A stretch of DNA of 64,000 nucleotides from Burkholderia territorii (GTDB taxonomy: Bacteria; Pseudomonadota; Gammaproteobacteria; Burkholderiales; Burkholderiaceae), in assembly GCF_902833055.1 (NCBI RefSeq), contig NZ_CADFEJ010000011.1, positions 1 to 64,000 on the forward strand. Direction: 5' to 3'. Below are positions 49,683 through 59,911 of this stretch, piece after piece. The position numbers and the translations under genes were made by a program. Numbering within the stretch: position 1 is the first letter of the stretch; each line of letters starts with the position of its first letter. The notes below the pieces were generated by a model. The model worked only from the letters and a program-made list of their open reading frames with translations. It did not search any database and was not told the DNA's origin.

Positions 49683-50563
49683 GACGGCTGCACCCCCGCT
49701 GCGCGCGACGCGTGCGTACCGCGCCGCGCCGAGGGCTGGCCGAATACGTCCGCAAAACCGCCGGTCGCGACGCCCGTGGCCTTCAGCGCGGCCGCAACGC
49801 GCGGCGACAGCAGCGCGTCCAGCTCGTCGACCGGACGGTAATCGGCCATCGTCGGCGTGATCGGGCCGTCGCCCGCTTCCGCCGGATGACAGTAGATCTC
49901 GCCGACGCCGGGCGGCAGCGCCGCGAGCGCGTCGAGCAGCACGGCCTCGTCCATCGCGCCCGTATGCTCGATCCCGACCACATAGTCGTTGTGCGCGAGC
50001 CCGGCGCGGTCGAGCCGCGCGCGCACCAGCGCGATCCACGGTTTGAGCAGCGCGGGCGCGCTCGTTTCGTACGGCAGCCGCACCGCGCGCAATCCGTAGT
50101 CGCGGCCGATCTCGATGATCATCGACAGCACGGTCGGATGCAGGTGGAAATGCTTGTGCGCGTTCACGTGGTCGAGCGGCAGGCCGCTCGCCGCGAACGC
50201 GTCGAACTGCGCGCGGATCTCGCGGCGCAACTGCGCCCGCACGTGCGGCAGGAAGAAGAAGCGGCAGCCGTCCTTCGCCATCGCGTCGCCGAATCGCCCG
50301 TCGGGGCCGACGAGCGCGGGTATTTCATGCGCGGGCAGCGTGGCCGGCCCGTCCGCGAGAACGAGATGCAGGCCGACCGCGAGCGACGGCAGCCGCCGCG
50401 CGCGCTCGATCGCATCCTGCGCCGCGGGCGCGCCGACCATCAGGCTCGCGGCGTTGAGCACGCCGTCGCGATGCGCGCGCTCGACCGCCGCGTTGACGCG
50501 CGGGTGCAGCCCGAAGTCGTCCGCGGTGAAGATCAGCGCCCGCGCCGCCCGCTGTGTCGTCAC
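49679..50563 (-). CDS. hpnK: Hopanoid deacetylase HpnK (YdjC/ChbG family)
   Basis: The product is 294 residues with the metal-binding TADDFGLHP at 13-21 and the HVNAHKHFHLHP motif, both typical of YdjC-type carbohydrate deacetylases. It removes the acetyl group from N-acetylglucosaminyl-bacteriohopanetetrol made by HpnI. The start is GTG at 50563, 3 bp after the hpnJ stop, with GAGG in the hpnJ tail. The C-terminal 20 residues (SARRGTHASRAAG) are not conserved in type. Confidence 0.9.
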   Translation of the reverse strand: MTTQRAARALIFTADDFGLHPRVNAAVERAHRDGVLNAASLMVGAPAAQDAIERARRLPSLAVGLHLVLADGPATLPAHEIPALVGPDGRFGDAMAKDGCRFFFLPHVRAQLRREIRAQFDAFAASGLPLDHVNAHKHFHLHPTVLSMIIEIGRDYGLRAVRLPYETSAPALLKPWIALVRARLDRAGLAHNDYVVGIEHTGAMDEAVLLDALAALPPGVGEIYCHPAEAGDGPITPTMADYRPVDELDALLSPRVAAALKATGVATGGFADVFGQPSARRGTHASRAAGVQPS

Positions 50564-50566
50564 GAA

Positions 50567-51988
50567 TCAGGCCTCGTGCGCGCGCAGGAAGCGGAAGAAC
50601 TCGACGCCTTCGCGCAGACGGCGCTTCATCATGTCCCAGCTCGTCAGCATCTCGCGGACGATCTCCCAGATCTTCGACGGACGGAAGTAGAACTCGCGAT
50701 AGAACTGCTCGAGGTGGTGATAGATCTCGTCGCGCGACAGGTGCGCGTAGCCGATCGCCGCGAGCTGCACGCCTTCCTTGCTCACCAGGTTGATGGTCTT
50801 GTTCTCTTCCATCCAGCCGTTTTCGACGGCCTGCTTGTAGAGCGTCGTGCCCGGATACGGCGCGGCGAGCGACACCTGGATCGTGTGCGGATTGATTTCC
50901 TTCGCGTACTCGATCGTCTTCTTGATCGTTTCCTGCGTCTCGCCCGGCAGGCCGAGAATGAAGGTGCCGTGGATCTTGATGCCGAGCTTCTTGCAGTCCG
51001 CGCTGAAGCGGCGCGCGAAATCGGTGCGCACGCCCTTCTTGATGTTCACGAGGATCTGGTCGTCGCCGGATTCGAAGCCGACCAGCAGCAGGCGCAGGCC
51101 GTTTTCCTTCATGACCTTCAGCGTCTTGTACGGCACGTTCGCCTTCGCGTTGCACGACCACGTCATGCCGAGCTTGCCCAGACCGATGGCGATCGCTTCG
51201 GCGCGCGGCAGGTCGTCGGTGAAGGTGTCGTCGTCGAACATCAGCTCCTTCACTTCCGGCATGTTGTCGCGGATCCACTTCGCTTCCGCGAGCACGTTCT
51301 CGACCGAGCGCGTGCGATAGCGATGGCCGCTGACCGTCTGCGGCCACAGGCAGAACGTGCAGCGCGACTTGCAGCCGCGGCCCGTGTAGATCGACACGTA
51401 CGGATAGTTCAGGTAGCCGATGAAGTAGTTGTCGATCTTCAGGTCGCGCTTGTAGACGGGCGCGACGAACGGCAACTCGTCCATGTTCTCGAGGATCGGG
51501 CGCGCTTCGTTGTGCTCGATCGAGCCGTCCTTCGCGCGCCAGCTCAAGCCCTTGATCTCGGCGAACGGCTTGCCTTCCGCGAGTTCCTTGCAGGTGTAGT
51601 CGAATTCCTCGCGGCACACGAAGTCGATGGCCTCGCTCGCCGTGAGCGAGTTGTGCGGATCGACCATCACCTTCGCGCCGACCATGCCGACCAGCATCGA
51701 CGGCTTCATCTTCTTCAGATCCTGCGCGAACATCGCGTCGGTCGGGAACGACGGCGTGCTCGTGTGGATGATCACGAGGTCGTAGTCGTTGGCGATCTTC
51801 AGCGTCTCTTCGACCGACAGGCCGTCGGCCGGCGCGTCGACGACGCGGCTGCCCGGCACGAGCGCGGCCGGCTGCGCGAGCCACGTCGGGTACCAGAAGG
51901 AACGGATTTCGCGCTTCGCCTGATAGCGCGAGCCGGCTCCGCCGTCGAAGCCGTCATACGAAGGGGCCTGCAAGAACAGCGTTTTCAT
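50567..51988 (-). CDS. hpnJ: Hopanoid radical SAM protein HpnJ
   Basis: The product is 473 residues. An N-terminal B12-binding-like domain (about 1-150) is followed by a radical SAM domain with the cluster motif CKSRCTFC (about residue 205) and downstream GFESGDDQILVNIKKG and FILGLPGETQET. It forms the cyclitol ether headgroup of the hopanoid from the glucosamine compound. The ATG at 51988 has CGGAG upstream. An ATG seven codons earlier is possible but has weaker support. Confidence 0.93.
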   Translation of the reverse strand: MKTLFLQAPSYDGFDGGAGSRYQAKREIRSFWYPTWLAQPAALVPGSRVVDAPADGLSVEETLKIANDYDLVIIHTSTPSFPTDAMFAQDLKKMKPSMLVGMVGAKVMVDPHNSLTASEAIDFVCREEFDYTCKELAEGKPFAEIKGLSWRAKDGSIEHNEARPILENMDELPFVAPVYKRDLKIDNYFIGYLNYPYVSIYTGRGCKSRCTFCLWPQTVSGHRYRTRSVENVLAEAKWIRDNMPEVKELMFDDDTFTDDLPRAEAIAIGLGKLGMTWSCNAKANVPYKTLKVMKENGLRLLLVGFESGDDQILVNIKKGVRTDFARRFSADCKKLGIKIHGTFILGLPGETQETIKKTIEYAKEINPHTIQVSLAAPYPGTTLYKQAVENGWMEENKTINLVSKEGVQLAAIGYAHLSRDEIYHHLEQFYREFYFRPSKIWEIVREMLTSWDMMKRRLREGVEFFRFLRAHEA

Positions 51989-52174
51989 GAATGCTCCGGT
52001 AGCCTGCATAGTTCGATTCGTTTCAACGATTCAGTCAATCAACCGCGGGCCGCCCTGCCGGCGCCCGCCTCTCTGTCATGTCGCGTCGCCCGGCGTGGCC
52101 GCGCGGCGCGTCTCGGCCTTCGGGCCGGATTCGATCGGAACCGTGCGCGTGGCCGGTTCCGTGGGGAACGCACG

Positions 52175-53350
52175 TCAGCGGCCGTCCCCGCCTTCCACGG
52201 CCGCAGCGGCGCGCTCGCCGCCGACGACCGTCATCCTCGCGCCGCGCCACACGACGTGCGTACCGAACACGGCCGCGAGCCATTCGAGCGCGAGCAGCGT
52301 GTCGCGCACCGCGACGAGCGGCAGGTCGCGCCAGAATGCACGCCAGCCGTCCTCGCCGCGCGCGTGCAGCACGAGCCGCCCGAACGCGCCGACGACGGCC
52401 GCGCCACCCGCCAGCGTGCCGGCGACCGTGCCGTCGAGGCGCAGCGCCAGTGCCGCGCCGATCGCGAGCCACGGTGCGGTAAACGTAATGAACAGGAACG
52501 CGAAGCCGGCCGGATTCAGCGAACGGATCGTGCGCAGCCAGCGCGTTTCGCGGTGCCAGAGCGGCCCGAACGACGGCTCGATCACGTCGGTCGCGACCTC
52601 GACCTCCGACAGCACGGTGCGCCGCCCGAGGCGGCGCGGCAGCTCGGCGAGCCAGAAATCGTCGGCCAGCTCGTCCTTCAGCGCGGCGAAGCCGCCAATC
52701 CGGTCGAGCGTGTCGCGCGTGAGGGCGAGCGTCGCGCCGAAGCCGAAGCGGCTCGAGCGGCCGAGGTGCGTAATCCGCACCGACGGCGCGAACCACGCAT
52801 CGACGAACTGCGCGCCGATCCGCGTCCAGAATCCGCCGACGCTGCGCGCATGATACAGGCACGTGACGACCCCGACCGATGCATCGGCAAGCGGCGCCGT
52901 CACGCGCTCCAGGTAATCCGGCTCCACGGCGATGTCGCTGTCCGCGATCACGATGCGGCCGTACTTCGCGCGCGCGGCCAGATTGATCAGGTTGCTGACC
53001 TTCAGGTTCTTGCCGTGCACGCGCGCATCGACCACGAGCGTGATGTCGCATTCCGGATAATCGGCGCGCAGCCGCTCGACCACGGCGATCGCCGGATCGG
53101 CCGCCGACGCGACGCCGAACAGCACTTCATGGCGCGGGTGGCGCTGCTCGCAGAACGTCGCGAGGTTTTCGTACAGGTGCGGCTCCGCGCCGCACAGCGG
53201 CTTGAGCACGCTGACGGGCTCGAAGCCGTCGCGCGCGGCGGTGCGCGGCGTGCGCGGACGCGGCGCGAACGCCGCCACGAGCGCATAGCCGGCCGCGGCC
53301 AGCGTAAACACGGTCAGGAGCCAGTCCAGCAACGTGACGGCCGGCGTCAT
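52175..53350 (-). CDS. hpnI: Hopanoid glycosyltransferase HpnI (GT2 family, ceramide-glucosyltransferase-like)
   Basis: The product is 391 residues. It has an N-terminal membrane anchor (about 7-29), then a GT2 catalytic domain with VSVLKPLCGAEP, DARVHGKNLKVSNL, the DSD metal motif in IVIADSDIAVEPDY, the DDFWLAELPRRLG acceptor segment, and the RETRWLRTIRS acceptor/product motif. Two C-terminal membrane segments follow. It adds N-acetylglucosamine to bacteriohopanetetrol. GGAGGG precedes the ATG at 53350. The gap to hpnJ is 186 bp. Confidence 0.92.
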   Translation of the reverse strand: MTPAVTLLDWLLTVFTLAAAGYALVAAFAPRPRTPRTAARDGFEPVSVLKPLCGAEPHLYENLATFCEQRHPRHEVLFGVASAADPAIAVVERLRADYPECDITLVVDARVHGKNLKVSNLINLAARAKYGRIVIADSDIAVEPDYLERVTAPLADASVGVVTCLYHARSVGGFWTRIGAQFVDAWFAPSVRITHLGRSSRFGFGATLALTRDTLDRIGGFAALKDELADDFWLAELPRRLGRRTVLSEVEVATDVIEPSFGPLWHRETRWLRTIRSLNPAGFAFLFITFTAPWLAIGAALALRLDGTVAGTLAGGAAVVGAFGRLVLHARGEDGWRAFWRDLPLVAVRDTLLALEWLAAVFGTHVVWRGARMTVVGGERAAAAVEGGDGR

Positions 53351-53991
53351 GCGCGACGCCCTCCGGCCACGCGCGCGCGCTGCCGATCGATCGAACCGGG
53401 TTGAACGTGATTGGGTATTCCGACAGCAACGAACGCGGGCACGACCCGACTCCTTGTTCCAGCAGCGTCTGTGTAATGGGGAGGCACGGCCCATTCCCTG
53501 AAGGCGGCCATGCCCGGCTTCGCGTCGCACATCCTCGCGCGATGCCCGGACGGGATGCGGGAAGATTCGAATGGCTACCATCGGCACAACATGGACAGGC
53601 GCCGGATTTTAACAGCCCGCGCCCACCCGCGCTCGGATGCCTCGCGAAACGGACTGGTGCGATTTCGGCAAAGCTGCGCGGCCGGCGAACCATTCCGGTG
53701 CGACCTCGTTCACGCTAGCGTAAGCGCTTTGCAGGCATATTGCAGTCTTGAAAATCAAACGTTTCGTGGAATTTTGTACGTCGATGCAAAGACATGCCCA
53801 ATCGCCGTAAAGATTGGTAATTATTCGGCGATTACATCGATTCTTGCAACGATCGTCGGGCCCGACCTTGCACCCCTGAAAGGCGCATGGGTATCGGCGC
53901 GTCGCCAGCGCGTTCCGGAACCCTTTGGCAAAATCGTCGGCATCTGTTGCGCATGCGCATCACCGCGCCCCTCCCCTTCGAAGGCCATCCG
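53351..53991. other. 641-bp intergenic region between hpnI and the LLM oxidoreductase gene
   Basis: Promoters of two divergent genes must lie here. The stretch 53740-53850 is clearly more AT-rich than its surroundings (runs such as GAAAATCAAACG, GGAATTTTG, GGTAATTATTCGGCGATTA). No gene, RNA or repeat is supported. Confidence 0.55.
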
Positions 53992-54990
53992 ATGATTCCG
54001 TTTTCCGTACTCGACCTCGCCCCCATTCCCGCCGGCGCCGACGCCGCCCAGGCGTTCCGCAACACCGTCGATCTCGCGCAGCACGCGGAGCGCCTCGGCT
54101 ACCGGCGCTACTGGCTCGCCGAGCATCACAACATGCCGGGCATCGCGAGCGCGGCGACCGCCGTCGTGATCGGTCATGTGGCGGGCGCGACGAAGACAAT
54201 CCGCGTCGGCTCGGGCGGGATCATGCTGCCGAACCACGCGCCGCTCGTGATCGCCGAGCAGTTCGGCACGCTCGCGTCGCTGTATCCGGGGCGCATCGAC
54301 CTCGGCCTCGGCCGCGCGCCCGGCACCGACCAGACCACGTCGCGCGCGCTGCGCCGCGACCTGATCGGCAGCGCCGACTCGTTTCCGGACGACGTCGCCG
54401 AGCTGCAGCGCTACTTCGCCGAACCGGTGCCCGGCCAGCGCGTGCGCGCGGTGCCCGGCGCGGGGCTGGACGTGCCCGTGTGGCTGCTGGGTTCGAGCCT
54501 CTTCAGCGCGCAGCTCGCCGCGATGCTGGGGCTGCCGTTCGCGTTCGCGTCGCACTTCGCGCCGGACTACCTGATGCGCGCGCTCGAGCTCTATCGCGCG
54601 CAGTACCGGCCGTCGGCCGCGTGGCCGAAGCCGCATGCGATGGTCGGGATCAACGTGTTCGCGGCCGATACCGACGACGAGGCCCGGCGCCTGTTCACGT
54701 CGCTGCAGCAGCAGTTCATCAACCTGCGCCGCGGCACGCCGGGCAAGCTGCCGCCGCCGGTCGACGTGCTCGAGGCGACCGAGTTCGAACTCGCGAACGT
54801 CGCGCACGCGCTGTCGTTCGCGGCGGTCGGCTCACGCGACACGGTGCGCGACAAGCTGCGCGACCGGATCGCGCAGACGGGCGCGGACGAAGTCATCATC
54901 ACCGCGCAGATCTACGATCACGCCGCGCGGGTGCGCTCGTTCGAACTGGCCGCGCAGATTCGCGACGAACTCGCGAACGAAACCCGCTGA
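53992..54990 (+). CDS. LLM-class flavin-dependent oxidoreductase (YhbW-like)
   Basis: The product is 332 residues, a luciferase-like TIM-barrel with family markers [13 protein letters not shown] at the start, [52 protein letters not shown], and [12 protein letters not shown] near the C-terminus. It is probably FMN-dependent and cytoplasmic. The substrate is unknown. The ATG at 53992 is preceded by GAAGG. The upstream 35-codon extension is not supported. Confidence 0.85.
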   Translation: MIPFSVLDLAPIPAGADAAQAFRNTVDLAQHAERLGYRRYWLAEHHNMPGIASAATAVVIGHVAGATKTIRVGSGGIMLPNHAPLVIAEQFGTLASLYPGRIDLGLGRAPGTDQTTSRALRRDLIGSADSFPDDVAELQRYFAEPVPGQRVRAVPGAGLDVPVWLLGSSLFSAQLAAMLGLPFAFASHFAPDYLMRALELYRAQYRPSAAWPKPHAMVGINVFAADTDDEARRLFTSLQQQFINLRRGTPGKLPPPVDVLEATEFELANVAHALSFAAVGSRDTVRDKLRDRIAQTGADEVIITAQIYDHAARVRSFELAAQIRDELANETR

Positions 54991-55015
54991 CCGGCGCGGC
55001 CCGCCCGCGCAGGCG

Positions 55016-56077
55016 TCACTGCGGGTGCACCGCCGCCAGCCCGTCGAGCAGCGCCTTGTGGAACGCGTCCGGATCCTGGATCTGCGGCGCGTGCCCGAGC
55101 GCGGGAAATTCGACGAGTTGCGCGCCGGGGATCGCCGCCTGCGTGCGCTTGGCGAGTTCCGGATAACGACCGAGCTTCGCGTGCACGTCGGGCGGCGCCA
55201 CGTCCTTGCCGATCGCGGTCGTGTCCTTGTCGCCGATCAGCAGCAGCGTCGGCACGCGGATCGCGCCGAGTTCGTACACCACCGGCTGCGTGAGGATCAT
55301 GTCGTAGATCAGCGCGGAATTCCACGCGACCGCGTCGCGCCCCGGGCCGCGATACATGCCGGCGAGCATCTGCACCCAGCGCTCGTAGGACGGCGCCCAC
55401 TTGCCCGCGTAGTAGGTCGCCTGCTCGTAGCGGCGGATGCCGTCGGCCGTCGTCTTCTGCTCGCGTGCATACCAGTAATCGACCGACAGCGGCGGCACGC
55501 CGAGCGCCTTCCAGTCCTCGAGACCGATCGGGTTCACCAGCACGAGTTGCTCGGTCGCCTTCGGGTACGTCAGCGCATAGCGCATCGCGAGCATCCCGCC
55601 CGTCGAATGGCCGACGATCGTCGCCGACTTCACGCCGATCGATTCGAGCAACGCATGCGTGTTGCGCGCGAGCTGCTGGAAGCTGAACTGGTAGCGCTCG
55701 GGCTTCGACGACTTGCAGAAGCCGATCTGGTCCGGCGCGATCACGCGATAGCCGGCGCGGCTCAGCACGCCGATCGTGTCCTCCCACGTCGCCGCGCAGA
55801 AGTTCTTCCCGTGCAGCAGCACGACGGTGCGCCCGTTCGGGTGCGCCGGCTGCACGTCCATGTACATCATCTCGAGGGTTTCGCGCTGGGACACGAACGC
55901 GTAGCGGTGCACCGGCTCGGGATACGCGAAGCCTTCCAGGCGCGGGCCGTACGCGGGCCCGTCGTTACCGGCCGGCGCCGGTGCGGCGGCCGCGGCCGCC
56001 GTCACGCATGCGGCGACGGCACCCGCGCCGAGCACGGCGGCGCGCGCGAGGGACAACATCTTGCAAATCGAAGGCAT
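55016..56077 (-). CDS. Secreted alpha/beta hydrolase
   Basis: The product is 353 residues. A signal peptide (about 1-34, Ala-rich) is followed by an alpha/beta hydrolase with oxyanion VVLLHGKNF (84-92), nucleophile elbow GHSTGG (Ser158), acid candidate Asp283 or Asp285 in LLIGDKDTT, and His329 in ALGHAPQIQD. This is a complete triad. Family members are epoxide hydrolases, haloperoxidases and esterases. Substrate cannot be named. It is convergent with the LLM gene (25 bp apart) and divergent from pdxY. Confidence 0.85.
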   Translation of the reverse strand: MPSICKMLSLARAAVLGAGAVAACVTAAAAAAPAPAGNDGPAYGPRLEGFAYPEPVHRYAFVSQRETLEMMYMDVQPAHPNGRTVVLLHGKNFCAATWEDTIGVLSRAGYRVIAPDQIGFCKSSKPERYQFSFQQLARNTHALLESIGVKSATIVGHSTGGMLAMRYALTYPKATEQLVLVNPIGLEDWKALGVPPLSVDYWYAREQKTTADGIRRYEQATYYAGKWAPSYERWVQMLAGMYRGPGRDAVAWNSALIYDMILTQPVVYELGAIRVPTLLLIGDKDTTAIGKDVAPPDVHAKLGRYPELAKRTQAAIPGAQLVEFPALGHAPQIQDPDAFHKALLDGLAAVHPQ

Positions 56078-56251
56078 GGCGCTCACGGTAAGGGGAAATG
56101 CACGCGGGCAGCCAGACGGCTGCGCGCCCCGCGATTCTACGCGGTCAGGCTGACGACGGCGCGCAACAGTCGATCGCCGCGCGACTTTCGCGCATGCGAC
56201 GATCTCGGGTATCTTGTGACGTGACCCTGAAACGCCTGCAGGCGAACGCAC

Positions 56252-57112
56252 ATGAAAAACGTCCTCAGCATTCAGTCGCACGTCATCTACGGGCACGCCG
56301 GCAACAGCGCGGCCGTGTTCCCGATGCAGCGCCTCGGCGTCAACGTCTGGCCGCTCAACACCGTCCAGCTGTCGAATCACATGCAGTACGGTCACTGGGC
56401 CGGCAGCGCGATCGACGCCGCGAAGATGGAGCAGCTCGTCGACGGCGTCGCGGCGATCGGCGCGCTCAAGCGCTGCGATGCGGTGCTGTCCGGCTTCGTC
56501 GGCTCGCCGGCGCAGGCGCGCGCAACCGTCGAGATCGTGCGCTCGGTGAAGGCGATGAACCCGAACGCGTGGTACTTCTGCGACCCGGCGCTCGGCCAGA
56601 CGGGCGGCATCCGGCCCGAGCCGGGCGTCGAGGAATTCATCGTCCAGGAGATGCCGGCGCTCGCGGACGGCATGTCGCCGAACCACACCGAGCTGCAGAA
56701 GCTCGCCGGGCGGCGCATCGAGACCGTCGCCGAAGCCGTCGACGCGTGCCGCGCGCTGATCCGCCGCGGCCCGAAGATCATCCTCGTCAAGCATCTGCAC
56801 GACCGCAACAGCCCGGCCGACCGCTTCAACATGCTCGCGGTCACCGAGACCGAAGCGTGGATCGGCCAGCGCCCGCTGTATGCGTTTCCGCGCCATCCGG
56901 TCGGCGTCGGCGACCTCACCAGCGCGATCTTCGTCGCGCGCCGGCTGCGCGGCGACTCGGTGCGCGCCGCGTTCGAGCACACGCTCGCGGCCGTGCACGC
57001 GGTCGTGAAGGCGACCTACGATGCGCGCCGCTACGAGCTCGAACTCGTCGCCGCGCAGGATGAAATCGCCCGCCCGAGCGAATGGTTCGGCGCGTGGGTC
57101 ACGGACGCCTGA
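56252..57112 (+). CDS. pdxY: Pyridoxal kinase
   Basis: The product is 286 residues, the expected size for PdxY. It opens [28 protein letters not shown] and has the ribokinase-like anion-hole and catalytic Asp in [13 protein letters not shown]. It phosphorylates pyridoxal with ATP in the salvage pathway. It is a single gene with its own 175-bp upstream region shared with the divergent hydrolase. Confidence 0.95.
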   Translation: MKNVLSIQSHVIYGHAGNSAAVFPMQRLGVNVWPLNTVQLSNHMQYGHWAGSAIDAAKMEQLVDGVAAIGALKRCDAVLSGFVGSPAQARATVEIVRSVKAMNPNAWYFCDPALGQTGGIRPEPGVEEFIVQEMPALADGMSPNHTELQKLAGRRIETVAEAVDACRALIRRGPKIILVKHLHDRNSPADRFNMLAVTETEAWIGQRPLYAFPRHPVGVGDLTSAIFVARRLRGDSVRAAFEHTLAAVHAVVKATYDARRYELELVAAQDEIARPSEWFGAWVTDA

Positions 57113-57386
57113 CGCCCACGCATCGCCGCCGGCCCGCTTCTCGGGCCTTTCCCCCGCGCCGCCCCTGCCTCTCGCGTCGCTCCCCGCAACCCGATCGTCG
57201 GCGCCGCGCCGTGTGCGTTCCGTCCGATTGCCGTGCAAACGTTTTCGGACTTCACATGAATGACACCGAATCCCCGCTATGCTCGCGGCGGCACGACCGG
57301 CGCAGCCGCATCCTGCACCGTTGACGCGCCCGCTTTTTTCCGCATGTCCCGCCAACCGGCTCCCCCTTTAACGCACGATAACGACC

Positions 57387-59531
57387 ATGACCCGATCGAA
57401 CCGTCGTGACTTCCTGCGCGTTGCCGCCGGCACCGCCGGCGCCGCCGCGCTGAACCTGTTCCCGCCCGTGATCCGCGATGCACTCGCCATTCCCGCGAAC
57501 CGCCGTACCGGCACGATCCGCGATATCGAACACATCGTGATCCTGATGCAGGAGAATCGTTCGTTCGACCATTACTTCGGCACGATGCGCGGTGTCCGCG
57601 GCTTCGGCGACCCGCGCCCGCTACGCCTCGCGAACGGCAAGTCGGTGTTCCATCAGCCGGTCGGCCCGGCCGAGCTGCTGCCATTCCACCCGGGCGCCGA
57701 CAAGCTCGGCCTGCAGTTCCTGCAGGACCTCCCGCACGGCTGGCAGGACATGCACGCCGCATGGAACAAGGGCCGCTACGATCAGTGGGTGCCGAACAAG
57801 GGCACCACGACGATGGCGTACCTGAAGCGCGACGACATCCCGTTCCACTACCAGCTCGCCGACGCATTCACGATCTGCGACGCGTACCACTGCGCAATCC
57901 CGAGCTCGACCGACCCGAACCGCTACTACATGTGGACCGGCTACGTCGGCAACGACGGCACGGGCGGCGGCCCCGTGCTCGGCAACGAGGAAAAGGGCTA
58001 CGGCTGGACGACCTATCCGGAAGTGCTCGAGCAGGCCGGCGTGTCGTGGAAGATCTACCAGGACGTCGGCACGGGGCTCGACGCGAACGGCTCCTGGGGC
58101 TGGACGCAGAACCCGTACATCGGCAACTACGGCGACAACGCGCTGCTCTACTTCAACCAGTACCGCACCGCGCTGCCCGGCACGCCGCTGTACGACAAGG
58201 CGCGCACCGGCACCAACATCAGCGCCGGCGGCACGCTGTTCGACATCCTGCAGCAGGACGTGAAGAACGGCACGCTGCCGCAGGTGTCGTGGATCTGCGC
58301 GCCGGAAGCGTACTCGGAACACCCGAACTGGCCGGCGAACTACGGCGCGTGGTACATCGAGCAGGTGCTGAAGGCGCTCGTGTCGAATCCCGACGTGTGG
58401 AGCAAGACCGCGCTGTTCATCACCTACGACGAGAACGACGGCTTCTTCGACCACGTGCAGCCGCCGTTCGCGCCGCAGTCGCGCGACAACGGGCTGTCGA
58501 CGGTCGCGACGACCAACGAGGTATTCGCCGGCGACGCGTCTCACATGGCCGGCCCGTACGGGCTCGGGCCGCGTGTGCCGATGCTGGTGGTGTCGCCGTG
58601 GACCAAGGGCGGCTGGGTTTGCTCGCAGACCTTCGATCACACGTCACTGCTGCAATTCATCGAAGCGCGCTTCGGCGGGCAATACGCGGTCACCGCGGCG
58701 AACGTGTCGCCGTGGCGCCGCGCGGTGTGCGGCAACCTGACGTCCGCGTTCGACTTCGCGAGCCCCGACGCAAGCTGGCCGCAGCTCCCGGACACGAGCG
58801 GCTACGCGCCGCCCGACCGCAACCGTCACCCCGACTACATCCCGGTACCGCCGGTCGTCCAGCACCTGCCGAAGCAGGAGGCCGGCCTGCGTCCGGCGCG
58901 CGCGCTGCCGTACGAACTGTTCGTGCATGGCCGGATCGACAACGCGAGCGGCCAGTTCCGGCTGACCTTCGCGAACACCGGCACCGCGGGTGCGGCGTTC
59001 CAGGTTCAGGCGCGCAATCGCGTCGACGGCCCGTGGACCTACACGGTCGAGGCCGGCAAGCGGCTCTCGGACACGTGGAGCCCGGCGCCGTCGCTCGGCC
59101 TGTACGACCTCGACGTGTACGGCCCGAACGGCTTCTATTGCCACTTCCGCAGCCCCGCTGCGTCGGCGGTCGGCCCCGCGAGCGTCAATCCCGAGGTGAT
59201 CTACGGCTACGACGTCGCGAACGGCAACATCACGCTGCGCCTGATGAACCGCGGCCACAAGACCGTGCGGCTCAAGGTGACGAACGCATACGGCCACGGT
59301 CATGCGCGTGAGTTCGAGCTCAAGCCGGGAACGCACGTCGACGACTACTGGGACCTGCGCGGCAGCAACGGCTGGTACGACCTGACCGTCACCGACGGCA
59401 AGCCGCTCGGCTTCCAGCGCCGCTTCGCGGGCCACGTCGAAACCGGCCGCCCCAGCACCAGCGACCCGCTGATCCGCACGACCGCGGCACACGACGACGC
59501 CGAAGCCGCATCGGACGCGCTGTCCGACTGA
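57387..59531 (+). CDS. plcN: Tat-exported phospholipase C, PlcN-type (non-hemolytic)
   Basis: The product is 714 residues. A twin-arginine signal (RRDFLRVAAG, residues 6-15) leads to a phosphoesterase domain (about 45-440) with IVILMQENRSFDHYFGTMRGVRGF, DPNRYYMWTGYVG, ITYDENDGFFDHV and a metal-binding HMAGPYGLG. Two C-terminal DUF756-type repeats lie at about 508-600 and 605-700. It hydrolyses phosphatidylcholine or phosphatidylethanolamine-type lipids outside the cell. Whether it is hemolytic cannot be decided from sequence. The naming rests on overall similarity to PlcN of Pseudomonas and Burkholderia. Confidence 0.9.
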   Translation: MTRSNRRDFLRVAAGTAGAAALNLFPPVIRDALAIPANRRTGTIRDIEHIVILMQENRSFDHYFGTMRGVRGFGDPRPLRLANGKSVFHQPVGPAELLPFHPGADKLGLQFLQDLPHGWQDMHAAWNKGRYDQWVPNKGTTTMAYLKRDDIPFHYQLADAFTICDAYHCAIPSSTDPNRYYMWTGYVGNDGTGGGPVLGNEEKGYGWTTYPEVLEQAGVSWKIYQDVGTGLDANGSWGWTQNPYIGNYGDNALLYFNQYRTALPGTPLYDKARTGTNISAGGTLFDILQQDVKNGTLPQVSWICAPEAYSEHPNWPANYGAWYIEQVLKALVSNPDVWSKTALFITYDENDGFFDHVQPPFAPQSRDNGLSTVATTNEVFAGDASHMAGPYGLGPRVPMLVVSPWTKGGWVCSQTFDHTSLLQFIEARFGGQYAVTAANVSPWRRAVCGNLTSAFDFASPDASWPQLPDTSGYAPPDRNRHPDYIPVPPVVQHLPKQEAGLRPARALPYELFVHGRIDNASGQFRLTFANTGTAGAAFQVQARNRVDGPWTYTVEAGKRLSDTWSPAPSLGLYDLDVYGPNGFYCHFRSPAASAVGPASVNPEVIYGYDVANGNITLRLMNRGHKTVRLKVTNAYGHGHAREFELKPGTHVDDYWDLRGSNGWYDLTVTDGKPLGFQRRFAGHVETGRPSTSDPLIRTTAAHDDAEAASDALSD

Positions 59532-59911
59532 CGGCCCTCATGACGCGGCGCGGCCCCGGCGGGCCGCGCCGTGCCCGTACCCCGCACCGCCGCCGTTGTC
59601 CCGCCTGCCTGCCCGCCGCGCCCGCGACGGGAAACTCCCGATACCGGCCGCCCGCGCTCGCGTGGAAGCTATGCGCAAATCCGCATCGAATGCGCGGCAA
59701 ATCGCCAAGACCCGCACATATCGGCGACCTATATATCGAGGCGATCGGGGCTCCTCGCAGAGCCTGACGGGAGATTCTTCCGGGAAGCACCAACATGCCG
59801 ACCTCCCCGCCCGATTCCGAGAAGCGGTCGAACCGCCCGCCCGTCGCACGCATCCGGCCCGCCGGCTGCGTGCGGTACCCACCCGCTGGTGTAAGAACAA
59901 GAGGAACGAAG
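59532..59911. other. Intergenic region between plcN and the ligand-binding protein gene
   Basis: This 380-bp stretch holds a GC hairpin near its start and a TATATA run near 59730. No gene is supported. Confidence 0.5.
59547..59570 (+). terminator. Hairpin after plcN
   Basis: A perfect 10-bp stem (GGCGCGGCCC/GGGCCGCGCC) with a 4-nt loop begins 16 bp after the plcN stop. No T-run follows. Confidence 0.5.
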
